This document shows positions 17,911 to 27,613 of a DNA stretch of 64,000 nucleotides, in pieces. A model generated the notes under the pieces. It was not told the origin of the DNA. It ran no database searches and saw only the letters and a program-made list of their open reading frames with translations. Position 1 is the first letter of the stretch. The number at the start of each line of letters is the position of its first letter. Source of the DNA: Stieleria maiorica (GTDB lineage: Bacteria > Planctomycetota > Planctomycetia > Pirellulales > Pirellulaceae). Location of the stretch: contig NZ_CP036264.1 of NCBI RefSeq assembly GCF_008035925.1, positions 1,139,774-1,203,773 of the forward strand. The letters are read 5' to 3'. The translations under genes were made by a program, and so were the position numbers.

Positions 17911-20900
17911 TCACCCCCCGCCGATCTGTCGGGCTTGACCGATCATCTGACGTAGTTGCTGGATTCGTTTCGCATTGCGGTAGGGTTCGGGCAATCCGGA
18001 CAGCAGGTCGGCGAGGGTTTTCAGATCGACGCTTGCCCCCAGCGGTTCGCCTCGGAGCTTGGCGGCAAACAGTGCGGCGGCGGATGCCAGTTGCATCGAC
18101 GGGGCGGCTTGGTCGGGCCGTGCTGCGTCGGGTTGATAGGGGATCGGCCAGCGGTTTTCGACCATTTGTCCGGTCGACAGATCACGGAACCGCACGGACA
18201 CCGAACCGACGTCACCTTCGCCGTCGGGCAGGGCTTGGAATTGGTAGACGGCCACACCGGCTTCGGCCGCGGCCATCTCGGCCGCATCGACTTTGTCGTT
18301 GCGAAAGTCTTCGGTTTTCAGCAGGTGCTTTTCGAAGCCCAGCAACTTGTAACGTCCGACCCGTTTGGGGTTGAATTCGATTTGCACTTTGACGTTCTTG
18401 GCCGACGGACGCAGCGCGCCGGCGATCTGCCGCACGAATCCGTCGTCGGCGTCTTGGGGCGAATCAAGCAAGTAGTAGCGGCCGTCGCCTTGGCGTGTGA
18501 GCGCTTCCAAAACTTCATCGTTCAAGCCTTCGGCGACGATTCCGGCGGCATCGAGCGCGATCCCGGACTCGCGGATCGTGGTGATCAAACGCGACAGGCT
18601 TTCGGGGTCGGCATCGCCCAGGTTCACCGCGCCATCGGTCAGCAACACGATCCGATTTTGGGCATCGGCGTCATGTTGTTCTTGTGCTTTCTCAAAGGCC
18701 AATTGCAAGGCCGCTTCGATATTGGTGCCACCTTGACTGGGCAGACGCTGGATCAAATCGACCAACGGTTGCGATTGTGCGCCGTCGACCTTGTCGGCCA
18801 ACAATCGCGGCGTGCGTGCGAAACCGATCAGAGTGACTTGGTCGCCCGCTTTGAGTTGTTCAGCGAGGAGGGTGAAGGCGCGACGGACGGTTTGTTGGCG
18901 ATCGATGCGTTCCATCGATCCCGAGTTGTCCAGCAGGAAGGTCAGACGCAGCGGTGTGTTGCTCGCTCGTCCGGCGGCAGCCGTCCGCATCGAGACTCGC
19001 AGCAGGTTGCGTTGTTGCAGGAAGGGATGGATCGCTTGTTCGAGCTGGCAAGAAACCTTTTCGTCTTGCCCGGGCATCGGGTCACCATAGTCCAGAGCAT
19101 TGACGAATTCTTCGATGCGGATCTTTGCCGCCTCGGGCCATTGGCCTTGGGCGAGTGCCGCGGCGGCCAGTTTGAACGACACATCGCTGACGTGCAGCGA
19201 GAAGGTCGAAAACGCTTCCTCTCCGGCGTACTTTTCATCCAGGCCTGCGGGGACAGGAGTCTTCTCCACGCTCGATCGTTTCAAAAACTTCGATTTGGAC
19301 AGCATTTCCGGGATCAAACTCTCCGGCCCGGAAAGATTCGCTTGGCCGTTGCTTCGGCTCGCGACTTCGCCACGCTGCTGCAGCCGTTCCAGCTCTTGAA
19401 GACTCTCGCTGTTGGCTTGATCGGCGCTCGCGCGTCGGCTGAATCGTTCGAGTCCTTCCAGGTTGGAGGCGATGCCCTGGGCTTGATCGGCTTGCGACTT
19501 GCCTCGCTGCGACTGGCCGGCTTGTGGTTGAGCCGATTGTGGTTGCATCTGGTCATACCAGCGGTCGGCTGCCTGCGGAACCTTTTCGGCCGGCTGGATA
19601 CCGTAGGATAAATCTTTGCCGGCCATCGTTGCCTGTCTGCCCGATCCGGTAATTCGTAAACCCAACTCGGGGACCTGTTCGCCCAACCCGGAAACGCGTG
19701 TTCCGGCTGCAGCAAGGCCGCGCGTCTCGAGCTCCCTTGTCTCGGGAACGATGATCCGTCCCTTGGCGATCGGTTCTGTTGTCGGTTCGGGTGATGTGAC
19801 GTCGCCTAACTCTGCCAGTTCTTTCGTCGAATCGGTGGGCCTGTTTGCCGGCGCTGGTGCCGTTGTGGGACTTGGCATGGAGAACGAAAGTGCGTTGGAG
19901 TTGCCGTAATGATCAGCCGCGGCTTCGCCGGACCTCGGAGCAGCAACGCCGCCATCGGTTCCCATCGCGCCGTCCATCCCCACTTCACCGCCCATCGCCA
20001 TTTCATCGTCCATCGACATCTCAACGTCCATTTCCATCCCCATCGCCATTCCGCCCATCCCCATCATCGACTCGTCCATGCCCGTGCCGCGTCCCTCGAG
20101 TTCCTGCGTGGCGTCCCAAAGCTGTTGGCCATCTTGCGCGATTTGTTGTTGCGGTGCGTCCAGCTGTTTTTCCAACTGCTCTTGCCACGCCCCTTGTCCT
20201 CCGCCCATGCCGCCGCCGAATCCTCCGCCACCGGCGACGCCCCAGTCGCGGTTTTTGGCGACGTCAAAATCCGACGGTCCCGCGGGCGGTGTCAACAGAC
20301 CCAGGTTCTTGGACCGCTCGACGCCACTGCGATCGTCGGCCAGTCGCTCGGCGACACCACGCTGCATGCCGGCGCGACCAAATCGCCATTCGGATCCATC
20401 GGCGGACGGTTGTGGATCGGCGGCCAACGAATCGATGGGCGGAGGTTCAACCGCGAGAGACTCGTCGGAGAAATCAAATTCCTGGTCGAATCGCTGCCTT
20501 CGGCCGGCCGAGAATTGCGGCGCCGAATCCGCAGGGGTTCCAAGCCCTTTCGCTTCGACAGATTCACGCTTCAACTTGTCGGCTTGATTCGCACCGGACT
20601 CTGAATCAGACAGGGTTACCGCGGATTCAGACAGTGTTACCTGAGGAACCGTGGGATAATACTGCACGTCGTCCTGCAGGTAGTACGCGGACGGTTGATC
20701 TGATTCGGCGACGATCGCCCCTGCGGCAAGGTGGTCTTCGATGGCCGACAAGGAGGCTTTCGAATCCATTTCGAAATCAACGACGGGTGCGCCGGTCGGT
20801 TCGGCCGGCTTAGCCGCGCGGCCATTGCGGAACCGCCTTTCGCTGCCGCTTTGGGCTTCTTCCCGTTCCGCGAATAACATCACCGAGGGCGCAGCGGTAG

Positions 20901-21417
20901 CGGACTCGGCACGCGGTGTCTCGGCGTCAGGCAATTGCATCGAATACTCAAAGGATTCCAACATCTGTCGGCTATCGGTCGCCGCCTGGCCGACTCGGGA
21001 TGCCCGGGTGGCGCGGAGCAAGACGTACGATCCGGTGGCCAGCATCAAGAACAATCCGGCGACGCACAGGGAGACCGTGACACGGGTGACGTTCCAGAAC
21101 CGGTTGGACTGAACCAGTGGCTGCGGTCCGCCGGTTTCTTGACTCTGGCCGCTGATGACCGACAACACCTTGCGGCGCCGATCCGCAGGCAGTTTCCAAT
21201 CCTGGTCGTCGGCCGGAGGCTCTTCCCCTGCGGCGACTTCGCGGATCAACGAGTCGACCGATTCGAATTGCTTCTTCAAGGCCTGCAGCTCGGGGCGCTC
21301 TTGAATCAAACGATTCAATGCTTCCTGTTCCGATGCGGACGCTTCGCCATGAACGAGCGCAGCGATGCGGGCTTCCAAATCGGAGTCCATGCGGTCGTTT
21401 TGAGATTCTTCGTTCAT
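17911..21417 (-). CDS. VWA (YfbK-like) membrane protein with anti-sigma-like N-terminus
   Basis: A 1168-residue protein. The N-terminal 60 residues are helical and acidic (LEARIAALVHGEASASEQEA), resembling the cytosolic part of anti-sigma factors. A single membrane helix follows near residue 110-130. A long low-complexity region includes a Gly-rich part and a Met-rich tract (about 450-490). The C-terminal 450 residues match the YfbK/DUF3520-type layout: FSTFSLHVSDVSF lead domain, then a VWA domain with the MIDAS motif DNSGSM and LLTDGA, then a C-terminal DUF3520-like part. Its start codon overlaps the sigma factor stop (ATGA), so the two are translationally coupled, which supports a sigma/anti-sigma relation. 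The anti-sigma role is inference. Confidence 0.85.
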   Translation of the reverse strand: MNEESQNDRMDSDLEARIAALVHGEASASEQEALNRLIQERPELQALKKQFESVDSLIREVAAGEEPPADDQDWKLPADRRRKVLSVISGQSQETGGPQPLVQSNRFWNVTRVTVSLCVAGLFLMLATGSYVLLRATRASRVGQAATDSRQMLESFEYSMQLPDAETPRAESATAAPSVMLFAEREEAQSGSERRFRNGRAAKPAEPTGAPVVDFEMDSKASLSAIEDHLAAGAIVAESDQPSAYYLQDDVQYYPTVPQVTLSESAVTLSDSESGANQADKLKRESVEAKGLGTPADSAPQFSAGRRQRFDQEFDFSDESLAVEPPPIDSLAADPQPSADGSEWRFGRAGMQRGVAERLADDRSGVERSKNLGLLTPPAGPSDFDVAKNRDWGVAGGGGFGGGMGGGQGAWQEQLEKQLDAPQQQIAQDGQQLWDATQELEGRGTGMDESMMGMGGMAMGMEMDVEMSMDDEMAMGGEVGMDGAMGTDGGVAAPRSGEAAADHYGNSNALSFSMPSPTTAPAPANRPTDSTKELAELGDVTSPEPTTEPIAKGRIIVPETRELETRGLAAAGTRVSGLGEQVPELGLRITGSGRQATMAGKDLSYGIQPAEKVPQAADRWYDQMQPQSAQPQAGQSQRGKSQADQAQGIASNLEGLERFSRRASADQANSESLQELERLQQRGEVASRSNGQANLSGPESLIPEMLSKSKFLKRSSVEKTPVPAGLDEKYAGEEAFSTFSLHVSDVSFKLAAAALAQGQWPEAAKIRIEEFVNALDYGDPMPGQDEKVSCQLEQAIHPFLQQRNLLRVSMRTAAAGRASNTPLRLTFLLDNSGSMERIDRQQTVRRAFTLLAEQLKAGDQVTLIGFARTPRLLADKVDGAQSQPLVDLIQRLPSQGGTNIEAALQLAFEKAQEQHDADAQNRIVLLTDGAVNLGDADPESLSRLITTIRESGIALDAAGIVAEGLNDEVLEALTRQGDGRYYLLDSPQDADDGFVRQIAGALRPSAKNVKVQIEFNPKRVGRYKLLGFEKHLLKTEDFRNDKVDAAEMAAAEAGVAVYQFQALPDGEGDVGSVSVRFRDLSTGQMVENRWPIPYQPDAARPDQAAPSMQLASAAALFAAKLRGEPLGASVDLKTLADLLSGLPEPYRNAKRIQQLRQMIGQARQIGGG

Positions 21418-21989
21418 GACTTTCCGTCGATTCCGAGCGGCCGGAGCTTGCCGGCCAGCTTCTTTAAAATGTGGTGCAATCGGTAGCCGACGTTGCCGAT
21501 GCTGAGTCCCGTTTGGGCGCTGATGTCGCTGTAGCTGAGGTTTTCGAAATACTTGAGTTTCACCAATTGTCGATCGGTCGGATCGAGTTCCTGCATGCTT
21601 TGGCGGAGCGCCGCGACGGCCTCCATCCGCAACAGCATCTCTTCGGGGGATTCGTCCGGCGTGTCGCCGTATCCGGTTTCGCCGTAGGCCGATGGCGGCT
21701 TGCCGTCATCGGTGTGAAGCGATTCGCGTTTGAGGTGTCGGAGGTAGCTGAAGGCGCGATTGCGGACACTGCGGTACAGCCAGGCACTGGGGTTCTCGAC
21801 GTCCTCCCATCGCGCATGCAGTTGCAGAAAAACGTCCTGGACGATCTCCTCCGCCACCGCGCGTCGGCCGGTCAGCGAAAACGCATATCGCAACAGCGCT
21901 GTCTCCTCGCTCTCAAATAGGGCGCGCAGGGTGGGCTTTGACGCACCCTCGGCACCCGATGGCTTGAGATCAGGAGTCTGTTTCAACAT
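21414..21989 (-). CDS. ECF-type RNA polymerase sigma factor
   Basis: About 191 residues from ATG 21989 (MLKQTPDLKP); a GTG at 22025 in the same frame is an alternative start with AAAGGGG close by. Region 2 is visible as LLRYAFSLTGRRAVAEEIVQDVFLQL and AWLYRSVRNRAFSYLR. Region 4 is LDPTDRQLVKLKYFENLSYSDISAQTG followed by LSIGNVGYRLHHILKKL, a helix-turn-helix. It directs RNA polymerase to a regulon that cannot be seen from sequence. Its stop overlaps the start of the VWA gene by four bases. Confidence 0.93.
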   Translation of the reverse strand: MLKQTPDLKPSGAEGASKPTLRALFESEETALLRYAFSLTGRRAVAEEIVQDVFLQLHARWEDVENPSAWLYRSVRNRAFSYLRHLKRESLHTDDGKPPSAYGETGYGDTPDESPEEMLLRMEAVAALRQSMQELDPTDRQLVKLKYFENLSYSDISAQTGLSIGNVGYRLHHILKKLAGKLRPLGIDGKS

Positions 21990-22025
21990 GAATTCGCTTC
22001 GGTCCGCCTGGCAAAATTGAATCAC

Positions 22026-22493
22026 GACCCCTTTATCCTCTCACAAGGTCAGACTCGCCGCGAAGCAATTTCTTAGTGGGATTTCGGCGTTTTTTCCAAG
22101 ATTCGCGATTTCGGAGTCGGGCGTGGAGTGGGATGTGGGGCAAGACGATGCGTGAGGCGTTGATGCCGGGAGAGCTGATGGCAGAATGATGGGAAGAGAG
22201 AGAGGGGGGACAAGGAGAGGGTGGGGGCGGAACGCGGGATTTCGGCAAGATTGTTTCCGACGCTGGATGGAGCTTTTCCGGTTCAGGAAAAATCTTTCCG
22301 CCAAGCGAAGCATTCGTCGTGGGGATTGCCGTCGATCGCGGATTGCGTTCACGCGTGAGGCTGCCAGGGTCCAGGAATTGCAGCGACCGACCGATCGCGT
22401 GTCGCTTGTTTGCCATCTAATTCGGAGCGGCCGAGGATGCTCCTTGACATCCGATTCGAGGCACTGGCAAGCCACTGCGTCAGCGAAACTTCG
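22026..22493. other. divergent intergenic region
   Basis: Lies between the sigma factor and the LEPR-XLL protein gene, which are transcribed divergently, so it presumably holds both promoters. It contains a purine-rich stretch (about 22180-22215) with a GGCAGAATGATGGG string similar to the short repeats at 24495-24540 and 52136-52210. No gene is supported. Confidence 0.4.
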
Positions 22494-24371
22494 ATGTCAA
22501 AACAACGCGTTGGGTTGAAACGGTCTCGCCGTAGCGGTCGCGGCGATTGCCAGGCCAGGAATTCACGTCGCCGCCTCTTCATCGAACCACTTGAAGCTCG
22601 TTGCCTGCTGGCGGTCGACGTGTTGTACGTCGGCGACCAGGGCGACAACTCGATCCAGGTTTTCGATGCCGGAACGGGGGCCTATGTCAGCACGCTGGTG
22701 CAAAGCGGCGCCAGCGGCTTGAAGGGGCCTCGTGGAATGGTCATCCAGGGGAGCAACCTGCTGGTCGTTAACCAGAACGTCAATACAGAATTCAACGGCG
22801 AAGTGCTGCGGTTCAACAAGGACAGCGGGGTGGCGTCGTCACCGTTGGTACCGTCGAACCATGCAAACGCTCCGTTCGCACCTCGCGGGTTGGTCGTTAA
22901 AGACAACGTCGCCTACGTGGCGGACTTTTTTGCCGCGCCATCACGGATCGCAAAATACAATGCGACGACCGGGGCCTTCATCGGAAGCTTGATCCCCAAC
23001 GGGTTTGCCGCCGAGTTCAATCCGCGCGGACTCGTCTTTGGTCCCGACAACAAACTCTACGTCACGGTCTACAGCGCCTTCGACTCGGACATCCTCTCTG
23101 AAGACGCGTCGGGCTATGTGTTGCGATTCAACGATACGTCAAGCGGAGCCTTTGAAGTCATCGCACGCAACACCCCGGATGGTGTCCATCAATCCGGTGA
23201 ACTGCACAATCCCGAAGGTATCGTTTTTGACCCCAGCGGTACGTCCTTGTACGTGACCAGTTTTCGCCCCGATCGATCGGGCAACGGGGTGGTCGTGATC
23301 GATGTTGCCACCAAAACGCAACGGGAATTCATCCCCTTGGGCGGTGACAACGCGGCACAATCGCTTCTGTTCGGCCCCGACGGTCGGCTGTATGTGCCCA
23401 TCAACACCGGGGCTGCTGCCGGCTCGGTGCGTGCCTACGACGTGACGACCGAAAGCTTCAATGCAATCGTCCCGACGACCAGTGGTCGTCTGCAATCGCC
23501 TTGGTATTTGACGTTTGGCAAAACCAATCCGGCCACGCTTGCCTACGAATCCGGGACAACGGTCGATGCCGCCCCGGTTTTGGCTGGGGTTGAATCGACT
23601 CCGATGGATTACCCGATCCGATCCGCTGCAAAGGTCGTCTCGCAGACGTTGAATGTGGCCGACGTCGATTCAACCGTGCTGACCGGAGCCACGATTCGGA
23701 TTGCGAACAATTATCAATCCGGCAGCGACGCCCTCTCGCTGGGCGGTCCGCCCGTGCTTCAGTCGAATTGGAATCCGGCGACGGGGACGTTGACGCTAAG
23801 TGGTACCGCGACGTTGGCGAAGTACCAGGGGGCGTTGCGGTGCATTTTATTTGAAAACACTTCGTCTAACCCCTCGACCGGTCAGCGACGCGTGGTGTTT
23901 CAAGTCAGCAACGGCTCGGTGACCAGCAATCAGGTCTCCCGAGACATTCGCATCGTGGCCGCTTCAGCCACACTCGCGTCGGGTCAGGCGTTCTCCCCGT
24001 CGGTCCCGGCTCTCACGCCAACCCTCCCGCCGCCACCGAGCCAGGGGGTCACGACCGTTGCCTCGGCAACCAGTCTTACAGGTACGCCGGTCGGGGCAGA
24101 AGCCGAAAGCGATTTCCTGCGATCACAAGCGACGGTTCCGGATTCGAACACCGTGGATCGCGTCCCGATCGACGAGGACCGTGCGGTTCAGCAAGCGAAC
24201 TTCAAACGGATCGTCGCCGATGCGACTGGGAATCCATTCCTTTCGCCATTCCTGATCGATGAGTCGCTTCGCTCGCTGTACGGTGACTCCCAATCTGAGG
24301 AACCGTTGATCCAAATTCCGCGAGATGAATCGGTGAAGTTGCTGGCTGACACACTGGTTCTGGCTCCATAG
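22494..24371 (+). CDS. LEPR-XLL-type surface protein with beta-propeller and cadherin-like region
   Basis: About 625 residues from ATG 22494 (MSKQRVGLKRSRRSGRG). The N-terminus has the planctomycete motif RRRLFIEPLEARCLLAVDVL, a known variant of the LEPR-XLL sequence found at the start of giant planctomycete extracellular proteins. The next 350 residues are a series of NHL/SMP-30-like repeats (VLYVGDQGDNSIQVFDAGTG..., LRFN, GIVFDPSGTSLYVT), consistent with a beta-propeller. Then comes a cadherin-like or VCBS-like beta domain (LNVADVDSTVLTGATIRI). Probably exported; the ligand is unknown. A start at 22410 would add 28 residues but no signal feature. Confidence 0.85.
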   Translation: MSKQRVGLKRSRRSGRGDCQARNSRRRLFIEPLEARCLLAVDVLYVGDQGDNSIQVFDAGTGAYVSTLVQSGASGLKGPRGMVIQGSNLLVVNQNVNTEFNGEVLRFNKDSGVASSPLVPSNHANAPFAPRGLVVKDNVAYVADFFAAPSRIAKYNATTGAFIGSLIPNGFAAEFNPRGLVFGPDNKLYVTVYSAFDSDILSEDASGYVLRFNDTSSGAFEVIARNTPDGVHQSGELHNPEGIVFDPSGTSLYVTSFRPDRSGNGVVVIDVATKTQREFIPLGGDNAAQSLLFGPDGRLYVPINTGAAAGSVRAYDVTTESFNAIVPTTSGRLQSPWYLTFGKTNPATLAYESGTTVDAAPVLAGVESTPMDYPIRSAAKVVSQTLNVADVDSTVLTGATIRIANNYQSGSDALSLGGPPVLQSNWNPATGTLTLSGTATLAKYQGALRCILFENTSSNPSTGQRRVVFQVSNGSVTSNQVSRDIRIVAASATLASGQAFSPSVPALTPTLPPPPSQGVTTVASATSLTGTPVGAEAESDFLRSQATVPDSNTVDRVPIDEDRAVQQANFKRIVADATGNPFLSPFLIDESLRSLYGDSQSEEPLIQIPRDESVKLLADTLVLAP

Positions 24372-24494
24372 ACGAAGGCGTGCACGGGGCAGCATGTTCG
24401 GCCCCCAAGGGGGCGATTTGGATCACACGATTGCATTGAAGCAAGGTGAGATGTGCGTGTGAGCGGAATCGAGGTGGAACCTGGAGGACGGGAA

Positions 24495-24540
24495 CTGGGC
24501 AAAACGATGGGGGCAAAACGACGGGGTGGCAGGATGACGG
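24495..24540. repeat. GGGCAAAACGATGG-type short repeat, copy 1
   Basis: Two to three imperfect copies of a 14-15-base unit (GGGCAAAACGATGG, GGGCAAAACGACGG, GGCAGGATGACGG). The same unit is repeated at 52136-52210. It lies in the convergent gap between the propeller protein and the LarA-like gene. Confidence 0.7.
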
Positions 24541-24543
24541 GGG

Positions 24544-25806
24544 TCAAAGTAAATCGCCGTGGTCATCGAAGCGGAGCGGTTGGGGGTCGCTTACGATTTC
24601 AAGATGGTCGCCGTGTCGAGCGTCTTCGAGATAGGATTCGCTGCATTGGATCTGTTCCAGATCCAGCGTGTCGGGGATCCGCAGCCAACGGCGCCGGTCG
24701 GCGGGAATCGGGGATTGGGCGCAAACGGCGTCCAGCACGTCGCGGTCGCTGTCGAACCAGACCGGTAGCGCCGCCGCGGTGGGATGGCCGGCGGTGATGC
24801 AGTTGATCCGCGTCTTGACCGGGTCGATTTCTTCGGCGACGCGTCGATGAGTGTACTCGGCGATCCCGATGCCTGACGCATTGCCGGCGGTCTTTGCGGT
24901 CAGCGAACGGACGTAAATCTGTTGGACCTTGGGCCATTCGTCGTCGCCGGCCATTTTGTCGTGCCACTTGCGGCCGACGACGTTGGTGTCCAGTCCCGTG
25001 CCGCTGATCTCTTTGCCGATTCGATCGATGATCAACAATTCGGCCGTCGAAAACGGTAGCTTGGGCATCCACTCGGTCGCCGTGTTTAGCAGCGTCGGTT
25101 CGATCGCCAACAGTTCGTCCGCGTTCGCCACCGTGATCCGGCCGATCGAGTCGTGGGCGTCTTCGACCAATGCGACGCCCAGCAAAAACGGGGTGGCGGC
25201 AAGAATCGTCGGGATCGCGTTTGCGGTGATGCGGTCCAGCCGATAGTCGAAGGACTTGAAAGCGGGATGAAAGGTGATCGCGCCGCGATGTTTGCCAAGG
25301 CCGATCATCAACATCTTGCAGATGCCGCTCTGGATCGAACCGCTCAGCTTGGTGTGGGGTTTGATCCGGTTGATCACGATCAAGTGATCGGCCGCAGCGG
25401 CATTGCGGTCAAAGTACAGCGGGATGCTGTCTTGTCCGATCGCGCACGTTCCGATGGGCACGGTATCCATCGAAGATTGGATCGGGCAACCGACCGATTG
25501 GGGCGTGATTCCCAAAGCGGCCAAAGTGGCGGTTTGACCGGCGTCGGTCGCCCCGCCATGGCTGCCCATCGCCGGGACGATGAACGGTTCGGCCCCGCGA
25601 TCGATCAACAAACGCACGACGGTTCGGGTGACTTCGTCGATGCGGTCGATGCCACGGCTGCCGACCGCGATCGCCACCGATTGTTTCGGCCGGATCTGTC
25701 CCAGCTCCGCTTGCGCCGTGAGTTGACGGGTCACGTCGGACGCCACGTCGTCGATGCGGTGCGAGGGCAGTGTTTGTTTCGCGGTAAAGAATCGGGGAAA
25801 GGTCAT
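24544..25806 (-). CDS. LarA-like (DUF2088) protein
   Basis: A 420-residue protein of the lactate racemase LarA superfamily, whose founding enzyme uses a nickel-pincer nucleotide cofactor to racemise lactate. The N-terminal LarA-N domain has motifs that fit the family: SHGGATDAG (His83), NRIKPHTKLSG (His151) and ICKMLMIGLGKHRGA (Lys164, His173). I infer that these are cofactor ligands; the substrate is unknown. The ATG at 25806 was chosen because it overlaps the stop of the upstream gluzincin gene (ATGA). The frame continues 56 codons further upstream inside that gene, which is unlikely to be translated. Confidence 0.85.
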   Translation of the reverse strand: MTFPRFFTAKQTLPSHRIDDVASDVTRQLTAQAELGQIRPKQSVAIAVGSRGIDRIDEVTRTVVRLLIDRGAEPFIVPAMGSHGGATDAGQTATLAALGITPQSVGCPIQSSMDTVPIGTCAIGQDSIPLYFDRNAAAADHLIVINRIKPHTKLSGSIQSGICKMLMIGLGKHRGAITFHPAFKSFDYRLDRITANAIPTILAATPFLLGVALVEDAHDSIGRITVANADELLAIEPTLLNTATEWMPKLPFSTAELLIIDRIGKEISGTGLDTNVVGRKWHDKMAGDDEWPKVQQIYVRSLTAKTAGNASGIGIAEYTHRRVAEEIDPVKTRINCITAGHPTAAALPVWFDSDRDVLDAVCAQSPIPADRRRWLRIPDTLDLEQIQCSESYLEDARHGDHLEIVSDPQPLRFDDHGDLL

Positions 25807-27596
25807 TGAACACGCAGCTGAAGTGGGTTGACGTTGCAATCCGGACGCAGCGTTTTGAGCTTGGCTAAACCGGCGCTCGTGATTGAGGTGCGTTGAACGT
25901 CGATCGATTCGAGCGACTTGATTGATGCCAGCGTCGCAATCGCAGCGTCGGTGACACCGCTGCCGGTCAACCACAAGGTCTGCAAATTCGTGTGACCGGC
26001 CAGTGACGCGATCGTCGGGTCACCACATCGGGTCCAGCTGAGATCCAGTTCCCTCAAACCCGTTGCCTGCCTCAGCCAAGGTGCGATCGAATCGTCGACT
26101 CGGCTCGCTTCGAGTGACAATTGGTCCAATCGATCGGGGGTCGGGCAAAACCGAATCAGATCGTCGGTTGCGATCGGTTGCCGCGACAGATCGATCCACG
26201 TCCAGTCACTCGTCGCGGGCAAGGACGCAAGGCCGAACGAAGTGGTTTCACAACCTGACAAACACAGTTGGGTGAGGGGGCGCGTCGTCGGATTGGATCG
26301 AAGCTGGTGGTCATCGACTTTCAGGAAGTCAACCAACGCGCGTTCTGGCGATGGGGCTGGCGATGGGGCTGGCGATGGGGCTGGCGATGGGGCCGGCGAT
26401 GGGGCCGGTGCTTCACTCGATCCGTCGCCGGGGATGTCGATCGGGATTTGGTAAAGCGCTGCAAGTTGCTGGTAGATCCAACGTCGATTGGCCACGGTGT
26501 CGCCGTCGAGAAACAGATGGGTGTAGGCGATCGCGTTGGCGTACCAGCGTGCCAGATCGGATCGTTGTTGTGCCGAGGCATGGCCGTCGGTTCGCATTTC
26601 TTGGAACGGAATCAGATCGCGACCGCCGAGGACGCGGTAGCGGGCGAATTGCAATCGTGGGCTGTCCCATCCGCCCACCGTGGCGAGGCATCGATCCAGG
26701 TGCAACGATTCGAAGTAGCCGGCGATGCCTTCGATCAACCAAAAATCGGATCGCGCGCCGGGGAGTTCGCCGGTCAGCCGCGATCGCGTGGATTCGCGGA
26801 ACAGCTGGTGAATCAATTCGTGACGACGTGATGCGACCGCGTCGGCCGACGCCGATGGATAGAAGAACGATGTCTGCCGCTCGTCGCTGTAGAACCCCGT
26901 CGATTGCTCGATGCCGGGCGTCGATTGGCCCAGCGTGCGGGCGTAGTCGTCGGCGTCTTTGAGCAACACGACTCGCAACTTGCGCCGCGACGACATCCGC
27001 GCCGGGCTGTCGGCCAGGGCCGAAGCGACGGACTGGTCGGCCGCGACGTCTCGCAAGTGCAACGCGACCTGCTGGCTGCCGTCCCAAAGTGGAAAGAACA
27101 ACTGCGTCCAGACCCAAAACACGTGTTCCAAATCAGTGGCTATTTCACGTGTGGTCTGTTCATCGGCATGGGAGAACAGTTGCAGGTGCGGCGTTTCGAC
27201 TTGACGGTACGACCCGCTTCGCCAACCCAGCCATCGCGGCGCGCTGCGGCCGCGGGAGGACTTGATCGTGAAGGTGGACTTTGCGGCGGCCGATCCGATC
27301 GGAAGTCCCAGGTAGCGCCGGAGCACCGGGGCATCGGGATCGGCAGCCAATTCATTCCACAACCGCTGGTACGCCTGCCAGCCGTCGACGTTCCAGGCGG
27401 GGAGGTTTTCGTCCGGGGAGGCGTCGCAGACGCGTCGGACGCTATTGCCGACGGCAGGCGGGTGGTCCGAATCGGAGCTCGAAATCGCCACGGCGACCAT
27501 GCGGTCGGCATCTGGACCGGCAGGTTGCTGGGCGCGTGCGTCGCGAGTGGTGGTTAGCAGAGTAGCGCAGAGGAGGACGACTTTGGCAATGAACAA
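25803..27596 (-). CDS. gluzincin metallopeptidase-like protein fused to leucine-rich repeats
   Basis: About 597 residues from a TTG at 27596 that opens a signal peptide (LFIAKVVLLCATLLTTTRD then ARAQQ). An ATG at 27779 in the same frame would add 61 residues, but these cross a 19-bp perfect hairpin repeat (27614-27657), so I prefer the later start; no strong ribosome binding site decides it. The middle holds HELIH (26808-26822) and a downstream EGIAGYFE, the zinc site of gluzincins as in the planctomycete DUF1570 group. A PAPS linker of 12-bp tandem units (about 26345-26408) follows. The C-terminal third is leucine-rich-repeat-like (LRELDLSWTRCGD, LQTLWLTGSGVTD, LESIDVQRTSITS). It overlaps the LarA-like gene. 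Confidence 0.82.
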   Translation of the reverse strand: MFIAKVVLLCATLLTTTRDARAQQPAGPDADRMVAVAISSSDSDHPPAVGNSVRRVCDASPDENLPAWNVDGWQAYQRLWNELAADPDAPVLRRYLGLPIGSAAAKSTFTIKSSRGRSAPRWLGWRSGSYRQVETPHLQLFSHADEQTTREIATDLEHVFWVWTQLFFPLWDGSQQVALHLRDVAADQSVASALADSPARMSSRRKLRVVLLKDADDYARTLGQSTPGIEQSTGFYSDERQTSFFYPSASADAVASRRHELIHQLFRESTRSRLTGELPGARSDFWLIEGIAGYFESLHLDRCLATVGGWDSPRLQFARYRVLGGRDLIPFQEMRTDGHASAQQRSDLARWYANAIAYTHLFLDGDTVANRRWIYQQLAALYQIPIDIPGDGSSEAPAPSPAPSPAPSPAPSPAPSPERALVDFLKVDDHQLRSNPTTRPLTQLCLSGCETTSFGLASLPATSDWTWIDLSRQPIATDDLIRFCPTPDRLDQLSLEASRVDDSIAPWLRQATGLRELDLSWTRCGDPTIASLAGHTNLQTLWLTGSGVTDAAIATLASIKSLESIDVQRTSITSAGLAKLKTLRPDCNVNPLQLRVQ

Positions 27597-27613
27597 CGAG
27601 TTCGGAGCGAGAT

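Noticed and set aside
17956..19611. Plus-strand ORF of 551 codons
   Set aside because: Antisense to the VWA protein, with no domain-like composition.
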